This document shows positions 1 to 9,009 of a stretch of 64,000 nt of DNA, piece after piece (positions within the stretch are counted from its first letter, which is position 1; each line of letters opens with the position of its first letter). A model generated the notes under the pieces. The model saw only the letters and a program-made list of their open reading frames with translations, ran no database searches and was not told the DNA's origin. Source of the DNA: Streptomyces sp. NBC_00271 (GTDB taxonomy: Bacteria > Actinomycetota > Actinomycetes > Streptomycetales > Streptomycetaceae); the NCBI RefSeq assembly GCF_036178845.1, contig NZ_CP108070.1, positions 1,240,001 to 1,304,000 on the forward strand, given 5' to 3'. Position numbers and translations under genes: made by a program.

Positions 1-416
1 AGATGATCTCGTTCAACCACGACTTCATCGGCCGCGACGCCCTGCGCAAGGCCAAGGACGAGGTCCTGCGCAAGAAGGTCACGCTGGTCTTCGACGCCGA
101 CGACGTGCGCAAGGCCCTCGGAGACGACCCCGGATTCGTGCTCAGCTACTCCCGGCACCGGGTGGAGTCGCGCTCCGGGCTCGTCGGCATCACCTGCCAG
201 AGCGCGAGCATCGATCCGGTGGGCACCGTCCTGTCGCTGACCCTGATCGACCAGCGGTACGCCGAGCCGGGCACCGAGGTGTCGGTGGTGTGGGGCGAGC
301 ACCCCGGACCGGGGACGGCCCCAAACGCGGACCTCGGATTCCCCCGCATCCGCGCTACGGTCCAGCCCGCGCCCTTCAACCAGCACGCACGGACGCTGTA
401 CCGGCGCGACGCCTGA
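1..416 (+). CDS. Aminomethyltransferase-family O-demethylase, C-terminal part (LigM/DesA-like)
   Basis: The window opens inside this gene; about 137 C-terminal residues are visible and the true start lies upstream. The segment matches the C-terminal barrel of the GcvT/LigM fold, with GRDAL near the start, then a stretch ending in VVWGEHPG and a final beta region. LigM-type enzymes move a methyl group from vanillate, syringate or 3-O-methylgallate to tetrahydrofolate in the cytoplasm. The neighbours metF, purU and folD all handle tetrahydrofolate one-carbon units, which fits an O-demethylase better than glycine cleavage T-protein; no gcvH or gcvP is visible nearby. Substrate is inferred. A DMSP demethylase or other aminomethyltransferase remains possible. 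Confidence 0.62.
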   Translation, partial: MISFNHDFIGRDALRKAKDEVLRKKVTLVFDADDVRKALGDDPGFVLSYSRHRVESRSGLVGITCQSASIDPVGTVLSLTLIDQRYAEPGTEVSVVWGEHPGPGTAPNADLGFPRIRATVQPAPFNQHARTLYRRDA

Positions 417-919
417 CGTCAGCGGCGTCGACACCGGGCCGAGTTGCGGGACCGGGTGGCCCCGTCGGCGGTCGCCTCCGCGATCCGGAGGGCGCTTCGG
501 CTTCGGAACACGCGGGCGCTTCGGCGCACGACGGCGGCATGAGCAGCACCATGGCGGTGCGGGCGCGGGCGCGCTCGGCGAGATGGCCGATCTGCGGGGC
601 CATGTGCACGGTGAACCCGTCGGTCACGCTGCCGCCGCTGCCGTCGAGTTCACGGCCCGTCAAGTACGACGATCCGGGACGAGCCCACGCGCAGCGCCCA
701 CGCGATGCCGCTCGTCGCATGCTCCCGCCCTATTGCTAGATCGATTTAGCAGACACCTGTTACGCTTCGTCACTAGATCGATCTAGTGTACGTATGGGCG
801 TGATCCACCGCCTGAAACGGGGGGTGACTCCCCCTGCGGCACTGTCGCGCACCCCCACCCGCGCCCTCCCGGAGAACGCAACGCATGCGGCACGGAGAAC
901 GATGTGAACAAGGAGCACC
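417..919. other. 503-bp intergenic region before metF
   Basis: No gene is recognisable. Open frames on both strands exist (for example about 114 codons on the minus strand, 376-720) but overlap the end of the upstream gene and match no family known to me. The last 190 bases hold two palindromes (735-750 and 771-788), so this is probably the control region of metF and purU. It could also hold remains of a lost divergent regulator gene. Confidence 0.5.
735..788. promoter_or_regulatory. Paired palindromic operator upstream of metF
   Basis: GCTAGATCGATTTAGC (735-750) is a palindrome with one mismatched pair, and CACTAGATCGATCTAGTG (771-788) is a perfect 18-bp palindrome. Both share the core TAGATCGATYTAG and their centres are 37 bp apart. 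Such pairs are typical of dimeric repressors. No matching regulator gene is seen in the window; it may lie upstream of the window edge. Confidence 0.6.
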
Positions 920-1789
920 ATGGATTCCGTCTCCACGGCGTCGGCGTCGGCCGTCGCCCCTTTGCTGGATGACTTCTCCCTCGAGATGACGGGCAAGGAC
1001 GTCCCGAAGCTCGAGGAGGCCCGCGGCACCATCCCCCGGGGCACGCGGATCAATGTGACCTTCCTCGGCAATGAGGACCTCGCCATGCGACTGGCCGCCG
1101 CGCGGGCGGTCAAACGGCTGGGCTTCGTCCCCGTACCGCACATATCGGCCCGCCGGCTGCCCTCGCGGGCGGCGCTGGAGGAGTTCCTCGCCGCGCTGGA
1201 GGCGAACGGCCTCGCCGACAACGTCTTCGTCGTGGGCGGCGACCCCGTCGAGCCGCACGGCCCCTATGACGACGCGCTGGCCCTGATCCGGTCCGGACTG
1301 TTGCAGAAGCACGGCGTGCGGCACGTCGGTGTGAGCGGCTACCCCGAGGGGCACCCCGCGATCGCGGATCCGGTGCTCTGGTCGGCGATGGAGCACAAGA
1401 GCGCCGCCCTTGAGGAGCACGGGCTGCCCGGTGCCGTCATCACCCAGTTCGGTTTCGACGTCGACGCCGTCCTGGCCTGGGTCGAGGCGGTACGGGCCCG
1501 GGGCATCGGCCTGCCCGTCCGGATCGGTGTGCCCGGACCCGCCGGGATCAGACGGCTGATGACCTACGCGGCTCGCTTCGGCGTCGGCACGAGTACGTCC
1601 ATCGCCAAGAAGTACGGCTTCTCGCTCACCAACCTCATGGGCACAGCCGGGCCCGACCGTTTCATCAGGGCCCTGGCCAACGGCTACGACGCACGCCGGC
1701 ACGGCGAACTCAAGCTGCACTTCTACACATTCGGCGGCCTGAAGACCACCTCCGAGTGGGTCGCCGACTTCCGCGACAAGGAGAACTGA
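920..1789 (+). CDS. metF: Methylenetetrahydrofolate reductase-like protein (MetF family)
   Basis: A 289-residue protein of the MetF family, an FAD-dependent TIM barrel that interconverts 5,10-methylene- and 5-methyl-tetrahydrofolate. Family features include NVTFLGNED, the VVGGDP loop near residue 100, and the C-terminal LHFYTFGG. The ATG follows AAGGAGCACC, a good ribosome binding site. purU starts one base after its stop, so the two are co-transcribed. In Sphingobium SYK-6, metF lies with ligM and recycles the 5-methyl-THF produced by O-demethylation; the same role is inferred here. It could also be a general methionine-pathway enzyme, but its place beside purU and a LigM-like gene argues for one-carbon dissimilation. 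Confidence 0.82.
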   Translation: MDSVSTASASAVAPLLDDFSLEMTGKDVPKLEEARGTIPRGTRINVTFLGNEDLAMRLAAARAVKRLGFVPVPHISARRLPSRAALEEFLAALEANGLADNVFVVGGDPVEPHGPYDDALALIRSGLLQKHGVRHVGVSGYPEGHPAIADPVLWSAMEHKSAALEEHGLPGAVITQFGFDVDAVLAWVEAVRARGIGLPVRIGVPGPAGIRRLMTYAARFGVGTSTSIAKKYGFSLTNLMGTAGPDRFIRALANGYDARRHGELKLHFYTFGGLKTTSEWVADFRDKEN

Positions 1790-1790
1790 C

Positions 1791-2696
1791 GTGACGCTCA
1801 CCCAGGACGCGCCCGCGCGCACGCCGGCGCGCAAGCCCGCCCCGCACCACGCCTCGCTGATCGTCAAGGGCAAGGACCGCACCGGCATCGTCGCCGCCGT
1901 CGGCGCGGTGCTCAGCAGTCACGACGCGAACATCGTCTCCCTCGACCAGTACTCCGACAATCCGCAGGGCGGCGCGTTCTTCCAGCGCACGGTCTTCAGC
2001 ATGGACAACCTCAAGGCGGCGCTGCCCGCGATCGAGAGCGAGCTGAAGGCGCGGCTCGCCGAGGAGCTCGAACTTCGGTTCACGCTGCGGGACATGTCCG
2101 TGCCGAAGCGGGTCGCCATCTACGCCTCGAAGTCCGACCACTGTCTGCTCGACCTCCTCTGGCGGCAGCGGCAGGGTCAACTCCCCATCACCGTCTCCAT
2201 GGTGATCTCCAACCACCCCGACACCGCCCAGGAGGTCCGCGGCTTCGGGATCCCCTTCTTCCACGTGCCGTCGACGGGTCCTGACAAGTCCGCCGCCGAG
2301 GCCGAACACCTGCGGTTGCTGCGGGGCAACGTCGACTTCATCATCCTCGCCCGCTACATGCAGATCCTGTCGGGGGACTTCATCGCCCAGGTGGGCGTGC
2401 CGATCATCAACATCCACCACTCGTTCCTGCCCGCCTTCATCGGCGCCGGTCCCTACGCCAAGGCGAAGGAGCGGGGCGTGAAACTCGTCGGCGCGACCGC
2501 CCACTACGTGACCGAGGACCTGGACGAGGGCCCGATCATCGAGCAGGACGTCGTCCGGGTGACGCACGCCGAGAACGCCGCCGACCTCCAGCGCCGCGGC
2601 GCGGACGTCGAACGAGCCGTCCTGTCCCGGGCGGTGGAGTGGCACAGCCAGGACCGCGTGATCCGCGACGGCAACCACACGATCGTCTTCGCCTGA
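1791..2696 (+). CDS. purU: Formyltetrahydrofolate deformylase
   Basis: A 301-residue PurU: it hydrolyses 10-formyl-THF to formate and THF. An N-terminal ACT-like domain (about residues 18-100, beginning SLIVKGKDRTGIVAAVG) is followed by a formyltransferase-type catalytic domain with NIHHSFLPAF and GATAHYVTEDLDEGPIIEQD; the Asn, His and Asp of the formyltransferase site are present. GTG start, one base after the metF stop. In this cluster it would release methyl-derived carbon as formate and regenerate THF for the O-demethylase. It is nearly full length for the family and shows no damage. Confidence 0.92.
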   Translation: MTLTQDAPARTPARKPAPHHASLIVKGKDRTGIVAAVGAVLSSHDANIVSLDQYSDNPQGGAFFQRTVFSMDNLKAALPAIESELKARLAEELELRFTLRDMSVPKRVAIYASKSDHCLLDLLWRQRQGQLPITVSMVISNHPDTAQEVRGFGIPFFHVPSTGPDKSAAEAEHLRLLRGNVDFIILARYMQILSGDFIAQVGVPIINIHHSFLPAFIGAGPYAKAKERGVKLVGATAHYVTEDLDEGPIIEQDVVRVTHAENAADLQRRGADVERAVLSRAVEWHSQDRVIRDGNHTIVFA

Positions 2697-2704
2697 CCGA
2701 CGCA

Positions 2705-2764
2705 CCGTTTCCAACCGGTTCCCACCGGTTCCCATCGGGTCCCACCGGGTCCCACCGGGTCCCA
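2705..2764. repeat. 10-bp tandem repeat, six units
   Basis: Six head-to-tail 10-bp units with consensus CCGGKTCCCA fill the gap between purU and the folD remnant; units 2 and 3, and units 5 and 6, are identical. The period equals about one helical turn. The repeat ends about 40 bp before the folD start. Confidence 0.85.
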
Positions 2765-2804
2765 CCGCAGATGGGTTCCCACACCAGAAGGTGATGTCAC
2801 TGCC

Positions 2805-3541
2805 ATGACGACGAAAATCGACGGCAAGAAGATCGCCCGGGACATCCGGTCACGGGTCACCGAGGAGGTCGCCGCCGTCATCGACGAACTGGCCGCCGAC
2901 CCCGCGGTGTCGGGCATCCTGCTGCAACTGCCGCTGCCCGAGGGGCTCGACTCCGCCGCGCTGATCGACCGTATCCCCGTCGGCAAGGACGTGGACGGAC
3001 TGACCACGGCGAGCGCCGGTCTGCTGGCCCGCGGGGAGTTCGGCCCATGGCCCAGCTGCTCCTGCAACGGGACGCGACCGTCACGATCGCCCACCGGTAC
3101 ACGACGGACCTCGCGGCCGTCACCCGGCCGGCCGACATCGTCGTGGTCGCCACCGGGGTGCCCGGGCTCGTCGGCCCCGAGCACATCAAGCCGGGGGCGA
3201 CGGTCATCGACGTCGGCATCCACAGGACCGACTCCGGGCTCACCGGCGACGTCCGCGCGAGCGAGGTGGACGGCGGCGCCGGCCGACTCACTCCCGTACC
3301 GGGCGGCGTAGGACCGATGACGATCGCCCTTCTGATGGTGAACACGCTGCGAGCCGCCGCCTGGGCGAAGCACTCCGCATGGGCGGTGCGGCCTCCACGC
3401 GACGTCGATGCCGAACTGTGCCGATGCGTCGAGGAGTTGACCGCCCGCAGGATCGACGAGGGGCGGATCGTCCTCGACCCCGGCCCGGGCACCGGCACCG
3501 GCCGCGGGGACCGCACTCGACGACGTCCTCCTGGAACCTGA
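2805..3541 (+). pseudogene. folD: Deleted and frameshifted folD (methylene-THF dehydrogenase/cyclohydrolase)
   Basis: FolD normally has about 285 residues. Here the first ~25 residues ([16 protein letters not shown]) run straight into [20 protein letters not shown], an in-frame loss of about 50 codons that removes the Tyr and catalytic Lys of the substrate site. QLPLP and KDVDG remain. At about 3047 a second deletion joins LARGEFGP to [13 protein letters not shown] in another frame, losing the PCTP region and the GxSxxVGRP dinucleotide loop. The rest, to [10 protein letters not shown], is present. After about 3390 the frame resembles a piece of dihydropteroate synthase ([20 protein letters not shown]). 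The gene cannot make an active FolD, so the one-carbon cluster lacks this step locally. Confidence 0.85.
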
Positions 3542-3650
3542 TCAAGATTGGCCGCCGCGACATCGAGAAGACCGGGCCGTCGGCCCGTACCCATGGTCAT
3601 GGGGTCGCCCCGCCCCTGACATGGCCGACATTCGAAGAACAGGCAGCCTC

Positions 3651-5090
3651 ATGAACGCATCCGCTTCCATCGGCGTCACCGGCCTCGGAGTGATGGGCCG
3701 CAACCTGGCCCGTAACTTCGCCCGGAACGGTTACACCGTCGCCGTCCACAACCGCTCCGCCGGCCGCACCCGCGCGCTGGTGGACGAGTTCGGCCACGAG
3801 GGCTCCTTCGTCCCGGCCGAGACGGCCGAGGAATTCGTGGCCGCGCTCGCCCGCCCCCGCCGCCTCATGATCATGGTGCAGGCGGGCGCGGCCACCGACG
3901 CCGTCATCGACGAGTTCGCCCCGCTCCTCGAGAACGGCGACATGATCATCGACGGCGGCAACGCCCACTTCGCCGACACCCGCCGCCGCGAGGCCGCACT
4001 GCGCGAACGCGGCCTGCACTTCGTCGGCGCGGGCATCTCCGGCGGCGAGGAGGGCGCCCTCAACGGGCCGAGCATCATGCCCGGCGGCTCGGCGGAGTCG
4101 TACGCCGTCCTCGGACCGATGTTCGAGAGCATCAGCGCCAAGGTCGACGGCGAACCCTGCGCCACCCACATCGGCACCGACGGCGCCGGACACTTCGTCA
4201 AGATGGTCCACAACGGCATCGAATACGCCGACATGCAGCTCATCGCCGAGGCCTACGACCTGCTGCGCCAGGTCGCCGGGTACAGCCCCGCCGAGATCGC
4301 CGACGTCTTCCGCACCTGGAACGAGGGCCGCCTCGGCTCCTATCTGGTCGAGATCACCGCCGAGGTCCTCGCCCACACCGACCCGCAGACCGGCGGCGCG
4401 TTCGTCGACATCGTCGACGACGCCGCCGGGCAGAAGGGCACCGGCCGCTGGACCGTGCAGACCGCCCTCGACCTGGCCTCCCCGGTCACCGCCATCGCCC
4501 AGGCCACCTTCGCCCGCGCCGCCTCGGGCCAGAGCGACCTGCGCGCCGCCTACCGAGGGCTGCCCGGCGGCACGACTCCCCCGCTCAGCCGCACCGAGGC
4601 CGCACGCTTCACCGCCCAGGTCGAACACGCCCTGTACGCCTCGAAGGTCATCGCCTACGACCAGGGCTGGAAGATGATCCTGGACGCCGCCGCCGAGTAC
4701 GGCTGGAAGATCGACCTCGGCTCGGTCGCGCGCATCTGGCGCGGCGGCTGCATCATCCGCGCCTCCTTCCTCGACCGTATCCGCGCCGCCTACGCCACCG
4801 ACCCCGACCTCGTCAGCCTGCTCGCCGAGGACGGTTTCGCCCAGGAGATCAGCGACGCCCAGGTGCCCTGGCGGGAGATCGTCGCCTCCGCCGCCCGGCG
4901 TGGCATCCCCGTCCCCGCGTTCTCCGCCGCGCTCGCACACTACGACACCCTGCGCGCCGAACGCCTGCCCGCCGCCCTCCTCCAGGGGCAGCGCGACTAC
5001 TTCGGCGCCCACACCTACCGGCGCACCGACCGAGAGGGCTCCTTCCACACCCACTGGTCGCAGCCCGACCGCCCCGAAACCACCGCCTGA
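3651..5090 (+). CDS. gnd: 6-phosphogluconate dehydrogenase (decarboxylating)
   Basis: About 479 residues, full length for the NADP-type dimeric enzyme that converts 6-phosphogluconate to ribulose 5-phosphate and CO2. The Rossmann motif GVTGLGVMGRNLARN is at the N-terminus; GISGGEEGALNGPSIMPGG and FVKMVHNGIEY carry substrate and catalytic residues, followed by the all-helical domain. The ATG at 3651 is preferred over one 30 bases upstream because AACAGG precedes it and the Rossmann strand then begins near residue 7. It follows the folD remnant after about 110 bp. It may supply NADPH and pentose phosphates; no functional tie to the C1 genes is visible. Confidence 0.93.
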   Translation: MNASASIGVTGLGVMGRNLARNFARNGYTVAVHNRSAGRTRALVDEFGHEGSFVPAETAEEFVAALARPRRLMIMVQAGAATDAVIDEFAPLLENGDMIIDGGNAHFADTRRREAALRERGLHFVGAGISGGEEGALNGPSIMPGGSAESYAVLGPMFESISAKVDGEPCATHIGTDGAGHFVKMVHNGIEYADMQLIAEAYDLLRQVAGYSPAEIADVFRTWNEGRLGSYLVEITAEVLAHTDPQTGGAFVDIVDDAAGQKGTGRWTVQTALDLASPVTAIAQATFARAASGQSDLRAAYRGLPGGTTPPLSRTEAARFTAQVEHALYASKVIAYDQGWKMILDAAAEYGWKIDLGSVARIWRGGCIIRASFLDRIRAAYATDPDLVSLLAEDGFAQEISDAQVPWREIVASAARRGIPVPAFSAALAHYDTLRAERLPAALLQGQRDYFGAHTYRRTDREGSFHTHWSQPDRPETTA

Positions 5091-5179
5091 CAGGGACTCG
5101 GGCCGCGCGGGACACGGCGCGCGGCTCACTTCCGTGGGGTGGGCGGCCCACCCATCGGGTTCCTGCCGCGCGCCTGGGT

Positions 5180-5231
5180 GTGTTCGGGGGTGTGGCAGGG
5201 CCCCCCACGCCGCTGCCGCCCTGGTCACGGG
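5180..5231. promoter_or_regulatory. 52-bp shared element, copy A (upstream of XRE regulator)
   Basis: Matches 9010-9061 at 45 of 52 positions. It carries a dyad, GGCAG (5194-5198) and CTGCC (5213-5217), 14 bases apart. It ends 18 bases before the regulator's start codon, so it is a likely autoregulatory operator or leader element. Confidence 0.65.
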
Positions 5232-5249
5232 ACTGCCACACTGGATCGC

Positions 5250-6191
5250 ATGGCACGTGAGCAGCACAGCGGCAACGCAGGGGGCAAGGGTGGTACGGGA
5301 CTGGGGCGCTTCCTGCGCGCCCGCCGCGCCCGGGTGACGCCCGCCGACGTCGGTCTCCCGGCGGGCCCCGGGCTGCGCCGCACGCCCGGACTGCGCCGCG
5401 AGGAGTTGGCCACGCTGGCGGGGGTCAGCATCGACTACTACACGCGTCTGGAGCGGAGCAAGGAAACCAATCCGAGCCCGTCCGTCGTCGACGCCCTCGC
5501 CGCCGCGCTCCGGCTGGACGGGACCGAGCGCGAGCATCTGCGCGACCTCGCCGCACGCGCCGCGCGCGCCGTCCCGGAGTTGCCGACGGCGCCCGGCGGG
5601 TCCGGGGATCGCGGCGGCTCGGTGGATCCCGGTGTCGAGCTGCTGTTGGAGAGCATGCGGCCCAACCCCGCGCACGTGGTCGGCCGCACCATGGACATGA
5701 TCGCCGCCAATCCGGGCGGCCTGCGCCTGATGGCCGGGCTGGAGGACTGGCCCGAGAAGCAGCGCAACATCGTGCGCTACGTCTTCCTGCACCCCGCCGC
5801 CCGTGCGCTCTTCGACGACTGGGAGAACCAGATCCGCGGCTGCGTCGCCCGGCTGCGCACCCTCGCCGGCACCGACCCCGACGCCCCGGACCTCGTCGAC
5901 CTCGTCGACGAACTCCTGCTCAAGAGCCCGGACTTCGCGCGTCTGTGGGAGGCGTACGACGTGAAGGGTCATTCCTCGGGCCGTAAGACCTTCCACCACC
6001 CCCGGGTCGGCGACGTCACCTTCGGCTACCAGTCCATGACGCTGGAGGGCACCGACGGCCACCGCCTGGTCGCGTACCACGCCCCGCCCGGCACCCCGGA
6101 GTACGACGCGATGCTCCTGCTCGACACGGCTGGGGAGGCCGGAGAGCAGCCCGCTCGCCGGGCGGGGGCCGGTCGGCCCGCGGCCGGCTAG
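5250..6191 (+). CDS. XRE-family regulator with MmyB-like ligand-binding domain
   Basis: A 313-residue DNA-binding regulator. An N-terminal helix-turn-helix (about residues 15-90) contains LRREELATLAGVSIDYYTRLE, the MmyB-class signature. A C-terminal domain (about 125-300) contains NPAHVVGRTMDMIAANPG and YDVKGHSSGRKTFHHPRVG, the fold thought to bind a fatty-acid-like ligand. The ATG at 5250 is chosen because the domain starts shortly after it and the 52-bp element lies immediately upstream. The convergent dehydrogenase (6326-7369) and the DHA2 exporter beyond it are probable targets, since the exporter's promoter carries the second copy of the element. Confidence 0.85.
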   Translation: MAREQHSGNAGGKGGTGLGRFLRARRARVTPADVGLPAGPGLRRTPGLRREELATLAGVSIDYYTRLERSKETNPSPSVVDALAAALRLDGTEREHLRDLAARAARAVPELPTAPGGSGDRGGSVDPGVELLLESMRPNPAHVVGRTMDMIAANPGGLRLMAGLEDWPEKQRNIVRYVFLHPAARALFDDWENQIRGCVARLRTLAGTDPDAPDLVDLVDELLLKSPDFARLWEAYDVKGHSSGRKTFHHPRVGDVTFGYQSMTLEGTDGHRLVAYHAPPGTPEYDAMLLLDTAGEAGEQPARRAGAGRPAAG

Positions 6192-6258
6192 CGGCTCCCT
6201 TCTTCACGTGCCCCTGTCTTCACGTGCCCCTCGGGTGACCTCGGCGCGGGCGGCAGCA

Positions 6259-6295
6259 CCCCGTACGAGGGCTCGGGGGCGCGCCTCGTACGGGG
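6259..6295. terminator. Bidirectional hairpin terminator
   Basis: CCCCGTACGAGG (6259-6270) and CCTCGTACGGGG (6284-6295) form a perfect 12-bp stem with a 13-base loop. It sits between the converging XRE regulator and alcohol dehydrogenase genes. Just before it, at about 6201-6231, TCTTCACGTGCCCCT occurs twice in direct orientation. Confidence 0.8.
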
Positions 6296-6325
6296 GTGGT
6301 CTCGGGCGGACGGTGCCGCGGCGGG

Positions 6326-7369
6326 TCAGGTCAGGGTCGCGGTGTCGATCACGAAGCGGTAGCGCACGTCCGAGGCCAGGACACGCTCGTACGCCTCGTT
6401 GATCTTCTCGGCGGGGATGACCTCGACCTCGGCGCCGATGCGGTGCTCGGCGCAGAAGTCGAGCATCTCCTGCGTCTCGCGGATGCCGCCGATCAGCGAG
6501 CCCGCGTACACGCGGCCCTGCATGATCAGCGAGAACACGTTCAGCGACAGGGGCTCCGCGGGAGCGCCGACGTTGACCATCGTGCCGCCCACGGCGAGCA
6601 GGCCGAGGAAGGTGTCGAGGTCGAGCTTGGCGCTGACCGTGTTGAGGATGACGTCGAAGGTGCCGGCGAGCTGCTCGAAGGTGGCCGGGTCGCTGGTGGC
6701 GTCGTAGTGGTCGGCGCCCAGCCGCAGGCCGTCGTCCATCTTCTTGAGCGACTGCGACAGGACGGTGACCTCGGCGCCCATCGCGTGTGCGATCTTGACG
6801 GCCATGTGACCGAGTCCGCCGAGGCCGATGACGGCGACCTTCTTGCCGGGGCCCGCGCCCCAGCGGCGCAGCGGGGAGTACGTCGTGATGCCCGCGCACA
6901 GCAGCGGGGCGGCCTCGTCGAGGCCGAGCCCCTCGGGGACGGTGACGACGAAGTCGTCGTCGACCACGACGTGGGTGGAGTAGCCGCCCTGGGTCAGGGT
7001 GCCGTCGGCGTCGATCGAGCCGTAGGTGAGGGTGTTGCCCTTGAGGCAGTACTGCTCCTCGCCCCGCAGGCAGGGCACGCACTCACGGCAGGAGTTGACC
7101 ATGCAGCCGACGCCGACCCGGTCGCCCACGGCGTGCCGGGTGACCTCGGAACCGACCTGGGTGACGATGCCGGCGATCTCGTGGCCGGGGACCAGGGGGT
7201 AGGTCGCCGGGCCCCACTCGCTGCGAACGTTGTGGATGTCGGAGTGGCAGATGCCGCAGTACTTGATGTCGATGAGGACGTCGTGCGGGCCGACGTCACG
7301 GCGCTCGACGGTGGTCGGCGCGAGCGGTTCGGTCGCCGAAGTGGCGGCGTATGCGGGGACGGTAAGCAC
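6326..7369 (-). CDS. NAD(P)-dependent zinc alcohol dehydrogenase (cinnamyl-alcohol/YahK type)
   Basis: A 347-residue medium-chain dehydrogenase. Catalytic zinc ligands lie in CGICHSD and GHE, the structural zinc cysteines in [15 protein letters not shown], and the nucleotide-binding motif is [11 protein letters not shown]. The family reduces aldehydes to alcohols, usually with NADPH. The GTG start at 7369 is chosen because GGAG lies at proper spacing upstream and the N-terminus then matches the family ([15 protein letters not shown]); an ATG further upstream would add a 39-residue unstructured tail. It follows the DHA2 exporter on the same strand after about 136 bp and may be co-transcribed with it. 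Confidence 0.88.
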   Translation of the reverse strand: MLTVPAYAATSATEPLAPTTVERRDVGPHDVLIDIKYCGICHSDIHNVRSEWGPATYPLVPGHEIAGIVTQVGSEVTRHAVGDRVGVGCMVNSCRECVPCLRGEEQYCLKGNTLTYGSIDADGTLTQGGYSTHVVVDDDFVVTVPEGLGLDEAAPLLCAGITTYSPLRRWGAGPGKKVAVIGLGGLGHMAVKIAHAMGAEVTVLSQSLKKMDDGLRLGADHYDATSDPATFEQLAGTFDVILNTVSAKLDLDTFLGLLAVGGTMVNVGAPAEPLSLNVFSLIMQGRVYAGSLIGGIRETQEMLDFCAEHRIGAEVEVIPAEKINEAYERVLASDVRYRFVIDTATLT

Positions 7370-7505
7370 CGGTTCTCCAGTGGGGGGGGAGGTGATGGGG
7401 TCGTCGGCAGCCGGACGGCTGCCGAAGTCTGGCCAGGCGTCCGCTGCGCCGCGTGGCACCGGTCGCATCGTCGTGGAGCCCGCCACGGGGCTCGTGATGC
7501 GGGCG

Positions 7506-8921
7506 TCATGGCCTGGTCTCCTTCATGGGTGTGGTCACTTCTGCGGGACGCTTCAGCGTGAGAGCGGCCGCGGCCATCACGAGCAGCAGGACGGTCGAGA
7601 TCGTGAGGCCGACGCGCATGCCGTGCAGGAAGTCGGTGGTGATCAGGGCGCCGTAGACCGCCACGGCCAGGGCGCCGCCCAGCTGCCGGAAGGTGTTGAG
7701 CACGCCGCTCGCGGTGCCCGCCCGCTCGGCCGGGACGTCGTCCAGCAGCACCGCCGTGAGCGCGGGCACGGCCAGTGCGCCGCCCGCTCCGACCGGGACC
7801 AGCAGGACGGCCATCAGCCAGACAGGCGTCGACTGCGGGACGACGCACAGCGCCATCAGGCCCACCGCCATGAGGAACAGTCCGACAGCGATGGGTACGC
7901 GCGCCCCGAACCTCTCCGCGGCCCGGGCTGCCACCAGGTTCATGAAGGCCGTCACGACGGTCATCGGCAGGAAGGCGAGGCCCGTGGCCGACGAGGACAG
8001 GCCGCGCAAGTCCTGGAAGTACAGGCTGAGCAGGAACACCAGTCCGTAGAAGCCGACGGTGAAGGCGAAGCCGCCCAGCAGCGGGACCACGACACCGCGG
8101 GACCGGAACAGGTCCAGGGGCACCATGGGGTGCCTGCCGCGTGCCTGGGTCGTCAGGAACACGATCAGTGCGAGGACCGCGAGGCCCAGCGCGATCAGCA
8201 CCCTGGGCGCGCCGAAGCCGTCGGCACCGGCCTCGATCACGCCGTACGTCAGTCCGCCCATGGCCACGACGGCGGCGATCTGCCCGGTCGCATCCAGCGG
8301 CGCCTCCCGGCGAGGTGAGCGCGCGATCCTCGTGAACAGCAGCAGCGCGACCAGGCCCACCGGAAGGTTGACGAAGAAGATCGCCCGCCAGCTGAGCAGG
8401 GTCAGGAAGCCGCCGAGCACCGGTCCGGCCGCCGAGGCGACCGCGCCGCCCATCGCCCAGACGGAGATGGCCCGGGCGCGCTCGACCCGGTCCGGGTAGG
8501 CCTCGCGGATGAGGGCCATGGACGCGGGGAGCATGACAGCCGCGCCGAGCCCCTGCACCAGCCGTGCCCCGACCAGAACGCCGAGCGTGGGCGCGCATCC
8601 GCAGGCCGCGGAGGCGGCGATGAACAGCGCGAACCCGGCCGCGTACGCCTGACGCGCGCCGATCCGGTCGGAGAGGGCCCCCGAGGACAGCAGCAGCGCG
8701 GCGAACATCAGCGTGTAGCCGTCCATGACCCACTGCAGGCCCGTGACGCCACCGCCGAGGTCGTCCTGGATCGAGGGCAGGGCGACGTTGACGACCAGTG
8801 CGTCGAGGGTGATCACGAAGAAGCCGAGGACGGCCGCCGCCAGCGCCGGCGTGGGACTTGGGAGGGCTTGCCCCGGGGGAACGCCGACAGATCGCCGGGT
8901 CGGAGTGACGAGGACGGGCAT
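7506..8921 (-). CDS. MFS drug exporter, DHA2 (EmrB/QacA) family
   Basis: A 471-residue integral membrane protein with about 14 predicted helices. The motif-A region reads [16 protein letters not shown], helix 1 carries [19 protein letters not shown], and the motif-C-like [14 protein letters not shown] is present. These proteins export hydrophobic compounds with the proton gradient. The start gives a short cytoplasmic tail before helix 1. Upstream (9010-9061) lies a 52-bp element shared with the XRE regulator gene, so that regulator probably controls it. The downstream alcohol dehydrogenase would be in the same unit. Substrate unknown. Confidence 0.88.
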   Translation of the reverse strand: MPVLVTPTRRSVGVPPGQALPSPTPALAAAVLGFFVITLDALVVNVALPSIQDDLGGGVTGLQWVMDGYTLMFAALLLSSGALSDRIGARQAYAAGFALFIAASAACGCAPTLGVLVGARLVQGLGAAVMLPASMALIREAYPDRVERARAISVWAMGGAVASAAGPVLGGFLTLLSWRAIFFVNLPVGLVALLLFTRIARSPRREAPLDATGQIAAVVAMGGLTYGVIEAGADGFGAPRVLIALGLAVLALIVFLTTQARGRHPMVPLDLFRSRGVVVPLLGGFAFTVGFYGLVFLLSLYFQDLRGLSSSATGLAFLPMTVVTAFMNLVAARAAERFGARVPIAVGLFLMAVGLMALCVVPQSTPVWLMAVLLVPVGAGGALAVPALTAVLLDDVPAERAGTASGVLNTFRQLGGALAVAVYGALITTDFLHGMRVGLTISTVLLLVMAAAALTLKRPAEVTTPMKETRP

Positions 8922-9009
8922 GGATGCTCCCGGGAAATGGGATCTTCAACGAGCATCCAGCCTGCTCGCCCAGCCCGCATCCCGGCAGACCGTGATGTTC
9001 AGGGGAGCG

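Noticed and set aside
376..720. Possible 114-codon minus-strand gene before metF
   Set aside because: It overlaps the upstream gene, has no clear ribosome site and no family resemblance.
3597..6080. 827-codon open frame on the minus strand opposite gnd and the XRE gene
   Set aside because: The GC-rich antisense of real genes stays open by chance; no domain is recognisable and the plus-strand genes have full family motifs.
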